The notes: generated by a model not told the origin, from the letters alone. DNA of 64,000 bases from Terfezia claveryi (GCA_015179025.1 WHUX01000063.1:186001-250000), one strand, 5' to 3'. Counted from the first letter of the stretch, positions 21,826-34,166 are shown. Made by a program: numbers and translations.

Positions 21826-21880
21826 CCCTGGACATGGGGCATTCTAGTCACGTGGGGCCAGCATTTCCAACTTGACTAAG
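21826..21880 (+). repeat. 55-bp direct repeat, copy 1
   Basis: Begins CCCTGGACATGGGGCATTCT and ends TTGACTAAG. It is identical over all 55 bases to 22545-22599. The contained CACGTG hexamer is an E-box-like palindrome. The two copies enclose 664 bp that include copies of the double-hairpin motif. Confidence 0.9.
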
Positions 21881-22122
21881 CTTTCTTCACGTAGAATTCT
21901 ATGCATGAACCATTTCCATATGTCTCATGACCTCCTATGCTCGGATATAAGTCGAATGGCAGGCTAAGACCGAGCTCCAGGAGGAAGCTTAGCGGGCCTG
22001 CTCTTATTATTACTGGGTGGCCTGCCTGAGCCCCTGAGCCCTGGTGCGTTCCTACTTATGTAGAGTAGACGCCGCTAGTAGAAACGGCGAGCTTGACGGC
22101 AATGTTCTTAGAGGGGTACCGG

Positions 22123-22202
22123 TAGTCTGGTTGGGGTACCGGTTACTAAAGTCGTAGAGGGGTTCACCAAAGTTAGAGAAACCGCACAACCTCTCGTAGA
22201 GA
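22123..22202 (+). repeat. double-hairpin dispersed motif, long form
   Basis: The 5' half (TAGTCTGGTTGG) and the 3' half (CACAACCTCTCGTAGAG) are the same as in the short copies elsewhere, but here they are separated by about 50 bp. The word GGGGTACCGGT is directly repeated around the 5' half. It may be a fuller-length ancestor of the short copies, or a short copy with an insertion. Confidence 0.6.
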
Positions 22203-22416
22203 CATAAGTATTTGTCTCGGAGTCTTCATCTCGGAATGGAAATGATCTTGAATGGAAACCCTTATGGGAGCATTGCTATACCAGACTAATGGGAGCGATG
22301 AGGCCTGAGCGTACCCTGTCAAGAGATGTACAGTACTGCACACCGGGGATCGAAGACTCGATCACGTCACAGTAGAGAGAAGCCTTGAATCTTGAGGACT
22401 TTGCAGTTGCAAAACC

Positions 22417-22444
22417 AGTCTGGTTGGCACAACCTCGGTAGAGG
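22417..22444 (+). repeat. double-hairpin dispersed motif, short form
   Basis: Reads AGTCTGGTTGGCACAACC and continues CTCGGTAGAGG. GGTTG and CAACC can pair around GCA, and CTC and GAG can pair just after. It belongs to a family of six or more copies in the window. Confidence 0.65.
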
Positions 22445-22544
22445 CCAAGCCTCACTCATACACAACTCAGTAGGGTAGTCTGCTTAGAACTGTTCTCTTG
22501 CCCAGATCGTGCTTGGTGTTTAGACAAAAATCCGCAACCTTCAG

Positions 22545-22599
22545 CCCTGGACATGGGGCATTCTAGTCACGTGGGGCCAGCATTTCCAACTTGACTAAG
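22545..22599 (+). repeat. 55-bp direct repeat, copy 2
   Basis: Identical to 21826-21880. It lies about 420 bp upstream of the FacB/Cat8 start codon, so this copy is in that gene's likely promoter. Confidence 0.9.
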
Positions 22600-23021
22600 T
22601 GTTTTGCTGCTCATTGACCATCGATCTCGTACCCTGACTAGCTTGGTGGCTTGGTTCATGTCCGCCACAGTACGTTCCTGCAAGGTACGGTGCACCGTAC
22701 TATTACCCCTCGACCCCATGATCACCCTCTACGAGGGTCTGATTGAGACTACCATGAAATGGTTTCTGGTTGCATGACCCTCCTCTGTGTGAAATGACAC
22801 GGCGATTACGCTTCTTGTATTAATCCGTTTTCTTCCATTCAAAACCCTTAAATCAAGGACTCCGATCACTCCGTAGCATCACTCCTAAAGAGCCTCGTTT
22901 CCAGCACCACATTATTTGCCATAGTCATCTTGGAATATACAACTCATCGATAAAAGCAGTAAAGGAATAGTCTACCAAAATCAATTCAGAACTCTAGGAG
23001 TCATAGCTTCCCTCATTCACC

Positions 23022-25940
23022 ATGCCTGGAATACTTCCTATGAAACTGATAAAATGCGGGAATTCACAAACCCGCATCGCCCAAGCGTGTGACCGTTGCA
23101 GAAGCAAGAAAATCCGATGCGATGGAAGTCGGCCGTGCTGTACACAGTGTGCCAACGTTGGCTTTGAGTGCACAACCTCAGACAAGTTGTCCCGGAGAGC
23201 TTTTCCACGAGGTTACACCGAGTCATTGGAGGAGAGAGTGAGGCAGTTGGAGGGAGAGGTTAGGGTACTCAAGGAATTGTTGGATGCGAAGGAGGAACAA
23301 CTCGATATGATCTCGAGGATACATTCTTTCTCACCATATTCACCACCACCTTCCAGCACATCTTCGGGGCCATACAGGTCAGGAGGAGGGGTGACCAGAG
23401 CAAGCTCCGTCGTGGAGAGCCCGTCTAATGCTGGGAACCATGATGTCCAGGATGATTGTTTCACTATCCAAGAGCCAGCTTTCCTTGTGAATGATGGTGC
23501 CGGCAGGTTTTATCTTGGAGAGTCGAGTGGCTTGCCATTTGTTGGTAGGCTCAACCTTGTTTCATTCACCTAAACTGAATCCCTTTTAACATAAATCTAT
23601 ACAGATTTTTTTAAGCGAACTCTTCAAGGGACTGGCCGATTAAAGCACGACTTTGACATCGGCTCTTTCTTCATGAACCAATCCTCGGGCAATACCCAAG
23701 CTTTGCAGCAAGCACCAAGCAATGCTCCTTCTAGGCTGTCTTCGGACCACTTAATCACCGCATTTTTCCAGCAATATCACCCACTTTTTCCAATATTGCA
23801 TAGGCCTTCTTTCCTAAAACAATACGAGAAATTGATATCTTGCTCAGAAATCTCTACCGTGCCTAGTAAGATTCTTTCAAAATACTCTTTAGTGCAGTTA
23901 TATTTGGTTTTTGCTATTGCTGCAAGAAATTCTGAGGTAGTGCTATTTGTCCTTCTTTGCCAAAGTACAACATGTTAAGATAGAACTAACGGGCTTCCAG
24001 ATGCATAACAAAGCAGAAGTCAAATTGTTTGACATACATTGGCGATGGTTCCTGGATGCCATCCTCCTTGACTCCTCACTGGAGACAGTACAGTGCCTTG
24101 TGTTGGCTCAGCTCTATTGTTTCGTTAGCAGCGATTACGAGCGGCTTGCGCAGTACAAATCCCTCTGCGTGGCGGCGGTCTTGCGACTTGGCCTCAACAG
24201 GGCGCAAAGGGACTTCACAAATAATGCGGTACTCACCGAGCTGAACAAGAGGGTCTTTTGGTGTGTATATTGTTTAGACAGGTATGGTCTTCTGTTCTTG
24301 AAGGACGGAGATTGAGTAACACTAAATGTGGTGTTCTTCATTTCTTTAGTTTCTCTGCTGCTATGCTAGGATTGCCAAGGCTACTGAAAGACGAAGACAT
24401 ATCCACAGAGTATCCATCAGACATTGATGACGAGTACATCACGCAGGACGGGTTTCTATCAGCTCTTCCTGGCGATTTCACGAAAATATCGAGCTCTATT
24501 GCGCTGTTTCGCTGTTCTCGGGTTCTTGCGAAAGTACTAGATAGTGTGTACCCAACCACCTTAGCCCATGATCAGTCATTTCGGAGGCTTAAGGAACTTG
24601 AGGATGAGCTTGATACATGGAAAGCCGAGCTTGCCCCGCATCTCCGGTTGGACTTCGTGAATGGGGTCCCTGCAACGAACGTGGTGCATAGCCGATCACC
24701 TTTATTGGTATGTCATGTCACACAATTTGCTTCTCTTGTCTGACCTATACAGGTTCTCGCTTACCACTTCACTCGCGTCCTGATACATCGCCCAGTTATC
24801 CGCTCCAATGAAGCGGCGATTAACAGCTCTCCTTCCTTCCTAGCCATGGCTGAATCAAGCAAGCACATCATTCAAATTATCCAATTATTATCCGAGAGAA
24901 AACTAGGATTTTCTTTTTGCTTGGACCGCAATTATCTCTTAGTAATTTCCGGCTTCGCGATATTGTATGGCACTGTACATTATCAGCAGAAGGGTTCCCT
25001 CGCCAAGGAGAGTGAAATTCTAATTTCGAGAGTCATTCATGAATTAGAAAGGGCAGGTTACAACAAGGTCAATGATTTTCGCAAAGTTGCGGAAACAATT
25101 GTACATGTCGAAAAACTGGTAACCAGCGATCTGGGGACAGTCACGGCCAGCAAGGTTATACCATCACCAACAAACACTGTGGCTGCTCCAATCTCACCGC
25201 CTGACCCCATACGCCCAGAAGGACACAGTTTTAGGAGAAAAATGACTTTAATCACAAATTCTGTTGCTGTAAAGATATGTCCACAGCGCAAGGACCTGAG
25301 TGCTGCGCCGCTGAATGGCATTAGGCGGGCAAATGATCAGAGTATGGCCTCAGGCCTAGCAAACGGCCCCAACTCCATCCCCCCTAGAAGGAACAGTTTT
25401 GGCGTTCCTCATAATGGGGTTGGACGGATTCAGACGGCACACATTCAACCTTATGAATCTACATCTAACTTGGATTCTCTTCAGTGGGCATACGATGGGG
25501 CTACACAGGCTGCTCTTCCCATTCAAAAGCAGGATCGGTCGAAGACAATAACAGGCGATGACTGGACCCGACTTCTTGCGTTCGTAGATGCTACACAAGG
25601 TGCTAACATCTATGGCGGTGGAGATCACACGTACATTCAAAATTCAGCTGTCTCGTCAGCGCCAATCATAACCGGTCTTGGGTCAGGAGCTGACGGTTGG
25701 GGCCTTGATTGTTATATTGCTAATAATAGCTATGATGCCACCGATCAAATGAAGAGGATGCATCCATATAGCGCTACACCGCCATCTGTTTCTTCATTTT
25801 CGTCACTTAACGAGGAGGGACTGGTCAGCGACGATGGCATGAATCTGTCAGTAGGTAGCCCTCTGGACCTCGCAGATCTACTCGTGGGAGAAGATGATCT
25901 ACGACTAGCGGTACAAGCCGTTGAAAACGACTGGGCATAA
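23022..25940 (+). CDS. facB: Zn2Cys6 transcription factor, Cat8/FacB family (acetate and gluconeogenesis regulator)
   Basis: Nuclear activator of acetate-utilisation, glyoxylate-cycle and gluconeogenic genes in known homologues. Five exons: 23022-23544, 23605-23936, 24001-24281, 24350-24707, 24753-25940; introns are 45-68 bp with consistent phases, giving 893 residues, close to the known length of FacB (about 870). The zinc cluster is at residues 23-50 (Cys 23, 26, 33, 40, 43, 50; CX2CX6CX6CX2CX6C). It is followed by the family-specific linker [20 protein letters not shown] and a leucine-zipper-like coil to about residue 100. The fungal transcription-factor middle domain follows: [43 protein letters not shown] (made only by splicing exon 3 to 4), and [18 protein letters not shown] (exon 4 to 5). 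The C-terminal 250 residues are Ser/Asn/Pro-rich and end in acidic [14 protein letters not shown] and NDWA, a probable activation region. Orthology is well supported; which genes it controls here is inference. Confidence 0.93.
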
Positions 25941-27347
25941 ATATGTGCAATTGGTTTAATTTTAAGGCGTTTTACCTTTGAATTGGTTTCAGGCGGGTGT
26001 TTATAGGACCTTTATCTTCCTGTTGGATGTCATTGCAAGTCCTTCATGTTTTAGGGTCGTTTACGTCATTATTCTGTGATTAGGGCGTACCCAAATGGGG
26101 TCATTGGTGTTGAGTTCCTTTTTTACTATTTAGTCTTTCTTTCATTTTTTATCTTATTACCTTTTGTTATAATTATCCAAAACGCTTTGGCTTCAGTATT
26201 TGAGGAATTATCCTCAACGTGGAAGTTGCGGGTGGTATTATGTAGATACGATGGATCTTGCACATTGTGAATTTTATACCTTCGATTTATACCTTTTCAA
26301 TTTGTACTTTGACATGTTTATCACGATTACAGGTCCCGGGAAAGTGATTGATGTTTTGTTTCTATAGATGTGTTCTATCGTCATGTGAGAGGTATGTATA
26401 CTGTTTACTAAATAGGTATCTCAAAATCATGTCCATAAAGTGCCCGGTTGGTACATTTGTGACCGTAAACTTACTCGTGCGCTAATCACCGTGTAGCGCA
26501 GGCACTTGGCTTAAGCCTATGAACATCTCATGGCGTATTCATTTACAACCTCAGATTCTCTAGTAAATGCCTCAGGCTACCTTTCTACGTTGTTATGTAT
26601 TTAGCTAGTGAGAGATACATTTTTTCACAGATTGTCCGTGTACAATTCATAAGTTTGAAGATGTGGTCAATCGGAACATCATAGCCTGCTCTTGAACAAA
26701 TTTGGAAAATGGGCATGAGTAGTCCAGCACTAGTACTACCACCAGGATTCCATTCGAGCAAAGCAAAGCACGCAACGAACCCATATCACACCGGATACTC
26801 CAGCTCCGCATTGATGAGACAACTCTACTCTCTATTCTATATCCTCTCAATATCTATGTCTTATCTTACCGTGAGTGGATTATTAGGTTAAATCTCCTCC
26901 TATCGTAGGTACATGATGCATGCATGACCTCTGGCTGAACCGGGGCCGTCATTAGCTCTCACACCATGTATATCCGTATATATTAGAGTTCAACAACTGT
27001 GTCTGGAGACCAGGGGGATCTGTAAATATTTAAACTTGCACATGCATGCAAGCAACTATAGTTATAATGTGGAGCAATATTTATTCCGCGATTATGGTTT
27101 AGCATAATTTAGGTTATGGCCAATAATATAGACGGCAGGCATATCTACATATAGTAGTAGACAGCCCTTTACGAGAGCATGCATAGTTGCCAAATGTGCT
27201 TTTAAAAACTAATTAACTGGAGTTAGCTCCCACATATGTTACACCCAAAGTATGAATAACAGGGGTTTATCTGTCATAAACACAACATGTATGTATGTAT
27301 ATCACTCCACTGGTACTGCTTTCAGCTGAACACAACCTCCGGTTCTC

Positions 27348-27394
27348 TAGTTGTTGTTACACAATATAATTTAGTTGTTGTTACACAATATAAT
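27348..27394. repeat. 23-bp tandem duplication
   Basis: TAGTTGTTGTTACACAATAT plus AAT occurs at 27348-27370 and again at 27372-27394. It is AT-rich, with no evident function. Confidence 0.85.
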
Positions 27395-27999
27395 ATGTTT
27401 TTTTTTATATTTTAATATAAGCTTCAAAATAGGTGGGAGAGTATGTTTTAAAGCCCGATAATGAAATTTTTAGTGGCATTGGGTATCTATTGCCAAATAT
27501 GATAGTCACTAAGACTGGCAGATCTACTGGGGTAAAGGAAGGTCTTGTCGATGGGCTTTGCTGTTCAGCAATGGACAACGGATAAGCTACTTACGAGAAA
27601 TTGGGATCATTGGGCGGGCGTTTGGAAGAAAGGGGACTTAGGTACAGCGGTGATTGGTATGGAAAGGCTTAACATTGTCGGCATGCTCATTGGTCTCAAT
27701 CTCAAGGAAGACTTATGTGTTGTCACTCCTAGCACACTCATCATTGAGGATATTGCTCTGAAGTTTAAGCAGTTGAAGGAAAGTGAGTTTATATGTTTTT
27801 TCGTCTTTTTTCGTCTTTTTTCATCTTTTTTCGTGCTTTTTCAACTTTCCTGCATACATACTGTACATGTATAATCAAACCTATCCTCTATGTCCGGATT
27901 CTCACAACCCTTTTTAAGGTTCAGCTGCTCTAGGGAGTTCATGATAATATCTCTACTGCGTACTGCCTCGCAGATTGTACCGTAAACGCATCTTTGATA

Positions 28000-28156
28000 C
28001 AGCTAGGTGGCAAAAAAGTTTCGTAACCTCCCTCCCTGCATTAGAGGGCCTCAGCGCTGCATATCGATATTGGAGAATATTGTATGGCTGTAGGAAGTAA
28101 GACATACATTGTAACTTTATGCAGGGTAGACTACGAAACTTTCTGTCACCTAGCTG
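28000..28156. mobile_element. 157-bp TA-flanked miniature inverted-repeat element, copy 1
   Basis: The ends are about 25-bp inverted repeats beginning CAGCTAGGTGRCA and continuing to GTTTCGTA, differing by one gap and two bases. TA is present on both sides (27998-27999 and 28157-28158). Terminus and target suggest a non-autonomous Tc1/mariner-type element. Internal words (GTAAGACATACATTG, CCCTGCAT) are shared in inverted orientation with the element at 51390-51528, so the two belong to one family. There is no coding capacity. Confidence 0.72.
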
Positions 28157-30973
28157 TACCAACCTGCCACACGACAAAAGCAATGAGGCGGATAAGAGGG
28201 ACGGGGTGGATGAAACTGGCTTAGAGAATATGGTGGTGAGATAGATTAGGGGTGGGGGGGGAGACAAAGGTGAAGGACGATTGAGGTGGCCATGGATAGG
28301 GTTGAATAAGGAAGTTGATAGATTTCGATGAGGAACGGGGACTCAATTACACGCATTCCAATCCCCGAGTTCTGACCAGGCAGCTATGGGCCAAGTAGGA
28401 TAAGTAACTATTCTGCAAACATACTCTCATAACCACTGTCCCAGGGGTAGAACCAGCGCAGGCTTCTACACCACCAACAGCAGCAGGCCAGGGGTGGAAG
28501 TGTAGAGAACCGGTACGGTATTTTGCTCTGGGTGAAAATTATTAAACCTGCAGAGAAAATCCACAGCATGGCTACTGTGAGGTGATTATTATTTCTGCCA
28601 TTCAAATTTAGTTCTGTATGTGAGAGCTCGGCGCTTTTGGCCATACTATAAATCGACGGCCTACCTCTATGTAGTACGCATTGCCACCGTCCCTCCCCAC
28701 CTTCTCCACCGTTGTCAGAGAAGCACCGGATTCTGTTTGATTTTCTGCCGTGCACAGTAATAATATTGTTAAGCGGAGCTGTACCGAGGAGGGTTTTTCG
28801 TAACACTTGTTAGATTACATGATAACTTGTTAAATCAACTGACCTTCTTTTTGGTTTGAACATGTTTACATAGCTTTCATACAGTTCACATAGTACCGGT
28901 TTCTACTAGCATTTATGCAGTAGATTTTGCAGATATTTGCGCGGAAAAAAACAGGTTTTCAGCCTATGAACTACTGCATAATCCGAGAACAAAGGCCCCT
29001 CAGCGGGTCAAACTAAGAGTGCCAGATTGTTACGACTTTTCGAGACAAGTTAGATGAAGTACACACTGCGCTCCACATACACAATCAGACTTAACCCCCC
29101 CCCAACACAACCGCTGTGTCTCGGCCTCTCTCATGGTTTGCTTCCTACTCTCTTTGAGATTCATTTGCGCTATTGTTTGGTCTGACTTTGACTTTGAATT
29201 TTTGGCGGGAAGCCAGACGTTTTGTAGCAATTTGCTTTCCAAAAATTCAGGGTCTTTTTCATTCTCAAAATTATGCGATATTACAAACTACTCTAAGTTG
29301 CTTCTACTACTTACTTGGGCCGCCTGCTGATAAGCCTACAAAGCTGGAGTTACCCTCTATTCAAACCATGATTAGTCTCAAGCCGGCTAGACTGTTACTG
29401 AATACGGAAATGACTGCCTAGAGTGGTAGGTACTATGGAATGAGACTAGATCCACACGGTTCTTTTAAATATCCCCCCGATCTATCATGAGATGTTGGTG
29501 GGACATCTTCGAAGTACTTAGTATTGTGTGCTTGTATGGTCTGGACATGTCCTCGACCAAATTATGCTAAAGAGCGAAGTATTTTATATCTCTATTGCAA
29601 TTCAATGCTATATCTATACCAGACTTTAGGATCTGTATACATACGTATATTGTAGCCAAACTACTTACTACTATTGCCTCCCGTGGAAAGACAAATCACT
29701 GTAGGAGTAAGATTAAAACATGGAAGTACAAGTCCCTCGGGAACTCTACATAAAGTTTTAAGCCTGGGCTCAAAGCACACATTCAAACTGACATGACAAT
29801 AACTTGTCGAGGGATACTATGCTGATATCCAGAATAAATCCGCTCTAGGGTGAGGTATACAAACATCTCTCCATACAATTGCTTCAATCTCACTGTAGGT
29901 ATCCTCAATTTAGTGCTTTCCATGAAAGATTTGGATAGATAATGATGGACTCAATTGCCTCTACAGGGCCATGCAGGAGATACCATCAATGCATTCCCCC
30001 AGAAATCTCACTCTTCGAGGGGTAGGTTCTCGAGCTCCCAAGCTTGAGAGCCGGGAGCATCTACCTATAACAGCTAGACTAAAAAGTGAGTCAATCTAGG
30101 GAGAGGCCTTGCTAAGTCCAGGCCAATGGATCCTGGCACCGTACTGATCTGAGCTACTATAAACTACCACTGTGGGCAGCTTCTCCAGACAGATTTCGAT
30201 GGACGTCAACTCCACATTACAGTCCTGGTGGGAGTGGAGGTGTCCTCAGAATTTTGAAGCCGAACAGGCACAATACGCCTAGTTGCAGGGATAGCAATAA
30301 TTCTTAACCTCCTTTGGACAAACGCCAGGGAAAGTTGGCCATTTGGGAGAGTCGACCAATAATAGAAAAACAGTATGTAGTATTTATTCCCATGAGGTCA
30401 TCGGTACGCGATTCCCGCAAGGCCCCTGCTCAAGAAACAAACAAGTTACGGAGAGCTACCTAGATCATTTGTACATTTTATCTATTTAAATGTCAGGCTA
30501 GCAGCTGGGAAAGGGAGTTGGTGTCTGTTAGTCTAGGAGGGAAGAACCCGCTGCCCAAGGGTATTCAGGTGAGGGAAGATTCCTACTGGTAGATGTAGTG
30601 TGGGGTCCTATTCAACAGTGGTATACCCGCGATAACGATAACGTGAGCTTGTGGGGGACATATGTGGACCGGACTGTGATTGGTCAAGAGAGTTGACATG
30701 CCTACCTACCTACCCTGATAAAAAAAAGAAACACGGTGTCGTCCGGCAGAATTCCGAATGTAGATCGACATTTTGCATGCTATAGCTGTGGGGTACCTAT
30801 GTACGTGTTAAGATGAGTTCGCAAAGGATACCGTACATGATACAAGCACGGTGTATGAATTGGGACTGGACAGAGAGAGACCCAGGGTAATCTGCATTCC
30901 TTTTGCGACTTTAGCTGTGCAGCAGGTGGCAATTTCAATGCTGCAGCTGTGATGAGATTGACAGATAGGTAGA

Positions 30974-31005
30974 ACATACATACATACATACATACATACA
31001 TACAT
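30974..31005. repeat. ACAT tetranucleotide microsatellite
   Basis: Eight or so uninterrupted ACAT units. It lies in the gene-poor region between the transcription factor and the 32592 gene. Confidence 0.9.
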
Positions 31006-31579
31006 GTGTCTGTATATATAGTACGTATACCTGTTGCGCCAGCCAACCGCGTACTATCTATATATGTTGGGATGAAGGTACGTACAGCAGGCTTTTTTTT
31101 TTTTCTATCCCGCTCCAGAACTGCGACTGTCCTACCTAAACGCTGATCACGGCTCTACCCGACCCACTGGGATGTTTGCAACTGGCAAGTCGAAGAATTC
31201 ATCCCAGTTTCTCGCTCGCTAAGAAGGCAAACCCCAAACTTCCCCCACTCGCTCGCATCACATTAATAATATATCGCATCACATTTTTGGCTGACGGGAG
31301 CTTTGATTGCGGCTCTCTTGCTCGATTACGTTTCATCGAGGCTAATCCAGCGCAATCACTTTCAAATCAACGATATCATATCGACTCTATGCAGGCCAGA
31401 TCCAGACTCTGCTGCTCCTGCTTATTAGATTAGGCTGAGGGGATTGCCATCTCATATGCCGCTGGGGGGGCACGGCGTACACATCGCTATCCTATCCGGC
31501 CTGTAGTTTCGTAGCACAACCTGGACAGTGTTAAATGTTTACAATCAACAGTCTTCCCGGTTGAGGATTGAATCTCATC

Positions 31580-31639
31580 ACCCTCCACACCCTCCACACC
31601 CTCCACATCCTCCACACCCTCCACACCCTCCACACCTCC
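31580..31639. repeat. 9-bp CACCCTCCA tandem array
   Basis: Six to seven near-perfect units, one with an A-for-C/T change (CACATCCTC). Pyrimidine-rich on the plus strand. Confidence 0.9.
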
Positions 31640-32591
31640 AAAAGAAAAAAGGCAAAAACACTCAAGAAAGCTTACCCCAAGGCATCAGCACTGAGGTAAG
31701 CCCGCCCCTTCTCGATAACCCGCTTCTGGTTGGCCAGTGTTGTGGACAGGGGCCTTCCCGGCTTTGCGTTGCGCACAGCGCTGCCGAAGTGCAGTGCAGC
31801 GCAAGAACCTGCGCACATCCCCAGGATGCCCACAGGACCGACTCTTGCTTCTCGTAGCATCTTTCTCCTGCGTTTCCCCGCTGAGCCAGCCCCACCCCCT
31901 ATGTTGATTTTATTTTCCTTCTTTCACCCTGCGGCTTAATCTTTGTAGCGGGCATCTCTCTGTCCATGACACCGCCCCCCCCCCTCCTTCGCAAGAACTT
32001 CTCTCCCCAAGGAGCTCCGCAGATTGCAGTTACACACCTGCTTTGCCTGAGGCCAGTCCCGGGATTTTGTCTTGGGTGTGCCGGTATTGCGGTGTGCAGG
32101 CTGCATGACTTGTGCATTTCGTTTACGTCTCACCAACGCAAGAGACATCAGACAGACGAGGGGGTTCTAAGCTTTCGCGTGCGCCTACAGGAAGGATTAA
32201 AGAAGCCGAGGAGGAGAGACAGAACACTGTCCCCGCCTTCTGCTACCGCTGCCGGCCCTGGCCCTATTCAGTTCTCGGTTCCACCCACGAGCGAAAAAAA
32301 GTAAAAATATAATATCCCCCAGCCAATCCAAGCCAATCCCAGAGCGACCCGCGCCGCGTCTGCGCTGCCCTCCCTCTATCTCTTGCCCCACCGGCGGCGC
32401 CAGAGACCGGACACCAGACCACACCATCCACAAACCAAACCCCCCCCCGGGCTGAGCCTTGCGCAACGACAGCTTAGTTTACTGGGTTTTACTCGCACTG
32501 GACCCCGACCTGGCCTATTAGGCACTTACCTGTGACCCCAGCCCCACGTTAGATATATTCCGGTCGGACGGACTGTGTAAAATCCCAATAA

Positions 32592-33395
32592 ATGTCCGCC
32601 GCACCCCCGAACCCGGTGTCCTTCCCTTCGCATCAAGCAGCAGCATCGCCATCATCACCAACGCCTGCAGGAGTGCGCCATCATCAACCCCCACACCGCC
32701 ATCACCACCACAGGGCCCCATCTAACTCCATCCCCGCCGCCTCCGGGTCCGGTGCGCTCGACGTCTCCTCTCCAAGCCAAGGAACCCACGCTACCTCCTC
32801 GTCTTCCTACCACCCCAGCTCCTACGCAACTGCACCCTCCTCCACGCCTCACCAACACCAATCACAATCCTACCACCACCAGCTCTCTACCCCAGCCTCG
32901 ACCAACATCCACCAATCAACATCCTCTTCCTCCCTAGCCCATATGGCCCGTCTTCAATCCCACTTCGCGCAACTCGCACCTTCCTGCTCCACACACCTCG
33001 CAGACCAAAATGCTATTCCGATCGTATCGACCACTCCCCATCCGGGTAGCCCAGGCCTGAGCAGCCTCAGCGCGGCGTTTGTGCAGGCGCATGATACGGC
33101 GAGTAGGATGGGATTGGGGGTTCCGCTGAGAGTGACGGTCACAACAGGTGCGGGGGCGGCGGTAATTCAGAGTGGGGTGCTGCCGGAAGGGGGAGAGGAG
33201 GGGGAGGAGATTGGGTACGGACATGGGCATGGGAATGGGGTAAGGGGAGGTGGGGTTGGGGGAAGTGGCGAGGGGGTGATGTTGGTCGGGACAGTGATTG
33301 CCCCGGGGGATAGGCTGGCTGAGGCAAGGATTGCGAGTTGGGGAGTGGAGGAGGTGGCGAGGAAGTTTCAAAGATATATGTGTGATGGGAAGTAA
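32592..33395 (+). CDS. hypothetical protein with His/Ser/Pro-rich N-terminus and a conserved-looking C-terminal domain (267 aa)
   Basis: One exon of 268 codons from an ATG at 32592. Residues 1-115 are low-complexity Ser/Pro/His/Thr/Ala with a histidine run (HRHHHHRA) and are probably disordered. From about 118 the sequence looks folded: MARLQSHFAQLAPSCSTHL, then NAIPIVSTTPHPGSPGLSSL, then MGLGVPLRVTVTTGAGAAVI, a Gly/Glu/His-rich loop, and LVGTVIAPGDRLAEARIASW followed by a C-terminal helix (VEEVARKFQRYM). The alternation of strands and helices, and the phrase about a fixed test value near a small domain, recall roadblock/LC7 or Ragulator-like proteins, but the motif evidence is weak and this is only a suggestion. 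No signal peptide or membrane segment is seen. The GC content is higher than in the neighbouring DNA, as expected for coding sequence. Confidence 0.72.
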   Translation: MSAAPPNPVSFPSHQAAASPSSPTPAGVRHHQPPHRHHHHRAPSNSIPAASGSGALDVSSPSQGTHATSSSSYHPSSYATAPSSTPHQHQSQSYHHQLSTPASTNIHQSTSSSSLAHMARLQSHFAQLAPSCSTHLADQNAIPIVSTTPHPGSPGLSSLSAAFVQAHDTASRMGLGVPLRVTVTTGAGAAVIQSGVLPEGGEEGEEIGYGHGHGNGVRGGGVGGSGEGVMLVGTVIAPGDRLAEARIASWGVEEVARKFQRYMCDGK

Positions 33396-34080
33396 AGTGA
33401 AGTTGGATTGTACGGCTGGGAATAGACGATCGTGGTGGGCTGGTATGGATTAATGTATGGGGGATGGAGTAATTGTAATGACATGGGTTGATTGTGGTAT
33501 AAAGGGATATGATTGGGAAAGGAGAGACGTGGCAGTGGAGGAAGGATGATGGATATCGAGGCATCAATATGTCACTATCACTTGAGGGAATTGGGGCCTG
33601 AGCCATTCGCTAGGCTTGCACAACGACAGAAAAGTGCATCAGACATCCTGTTGTAGCTACTCAGTTTCTGCTCTTGAAGAATACTGTTTTGGGGGAGAGG
33701 GGCGCGCTTGAAGTTTGGTAGTCACTACTGCTACTACTTCTTCGACTTCTTTTGCTATCTTTCTTTCTTACTTGCTAGTTCTATGTACCATATATTCTTA
33801 TATTTTTATTCCTACCTTACTTTCCTCCCACTTTGGTTTTGCCCTTTGCCCTTTGCCCCTTTGCCCCTTTGCCATCCTTTATCTCCTTCTTTTTTTTCTT
33901 TTTTTTAATATTAATATTTTATACTTTTTTTTTTTTATTTACTTTTTTTTATTTACTTTTTTTTTCCTTTACTTTTTATTTTTTTTAGCGACGGCGTTGA
34001 GGTTTTCGTGTCGCGTTCAAAAAGAACAAAAAAAAAAAAAAAAAAGTGACTTTTGGGTTACTGCGGGGGTCGAAGGGGGG

Positions 34081-34134
34081 ATAATGGAAAAGGGAGGAGG
34101 GGGGGGGAAGAAAAAAAAAAAGAAAAAAAAAAAA

Positions 34135-34166
<32 letters not shown>

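Larger units (their letters stand above)
21392..23021. other. repeat-bearing region upstream of the FacB/Cat8 gene
   Basis: Holds a 55-bp direct repeat (21826-21880 and 22545-22599), two copies of the double-hairpin motif (22123-22202 and 22417-22444), and the promoter of the transcription factor gene. A further open stretch on the minus strand (21524-21710) is not convincing. No gene is called. Confidence 0.5.
25941..32591. other. 6.6-kb gene-poor region with a miniature transposon and microsatellites
   Basis: No gene is supported. Contents: a 23-bp tandem duplication (27348-27394), repeats of TTTTTTCGTC (about 27797-27845), a TA-flanked miniature inverted-repeat element (28000-28156), an ACAT microsatellite (30974-31005), a 9-bp CACCCTCCA array (31580-31639), and a GC-richer stretch (31.7-32.6 kb) that is probably promoter and leader of the 32592 gene. 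An open stretch at 27545-27778 (VQQWTTDKLLTRNWDHWAG) lacks an ATG and I do not recognise it. Confidence 0.5.

Noticed and set aside
17081..25940. Terpene biosynthetic cluster made of the synthase and the Zn2Cys6 regulator
   Set aside because: The regulator matches Cat8/FacB, a conserved carbon-source regulator, and there are no tailoring enzymes or transporters between them.
28408..28806. 132-codon minus-strand open frame
   Set aside because: Opens at GTG and shows no coding character.
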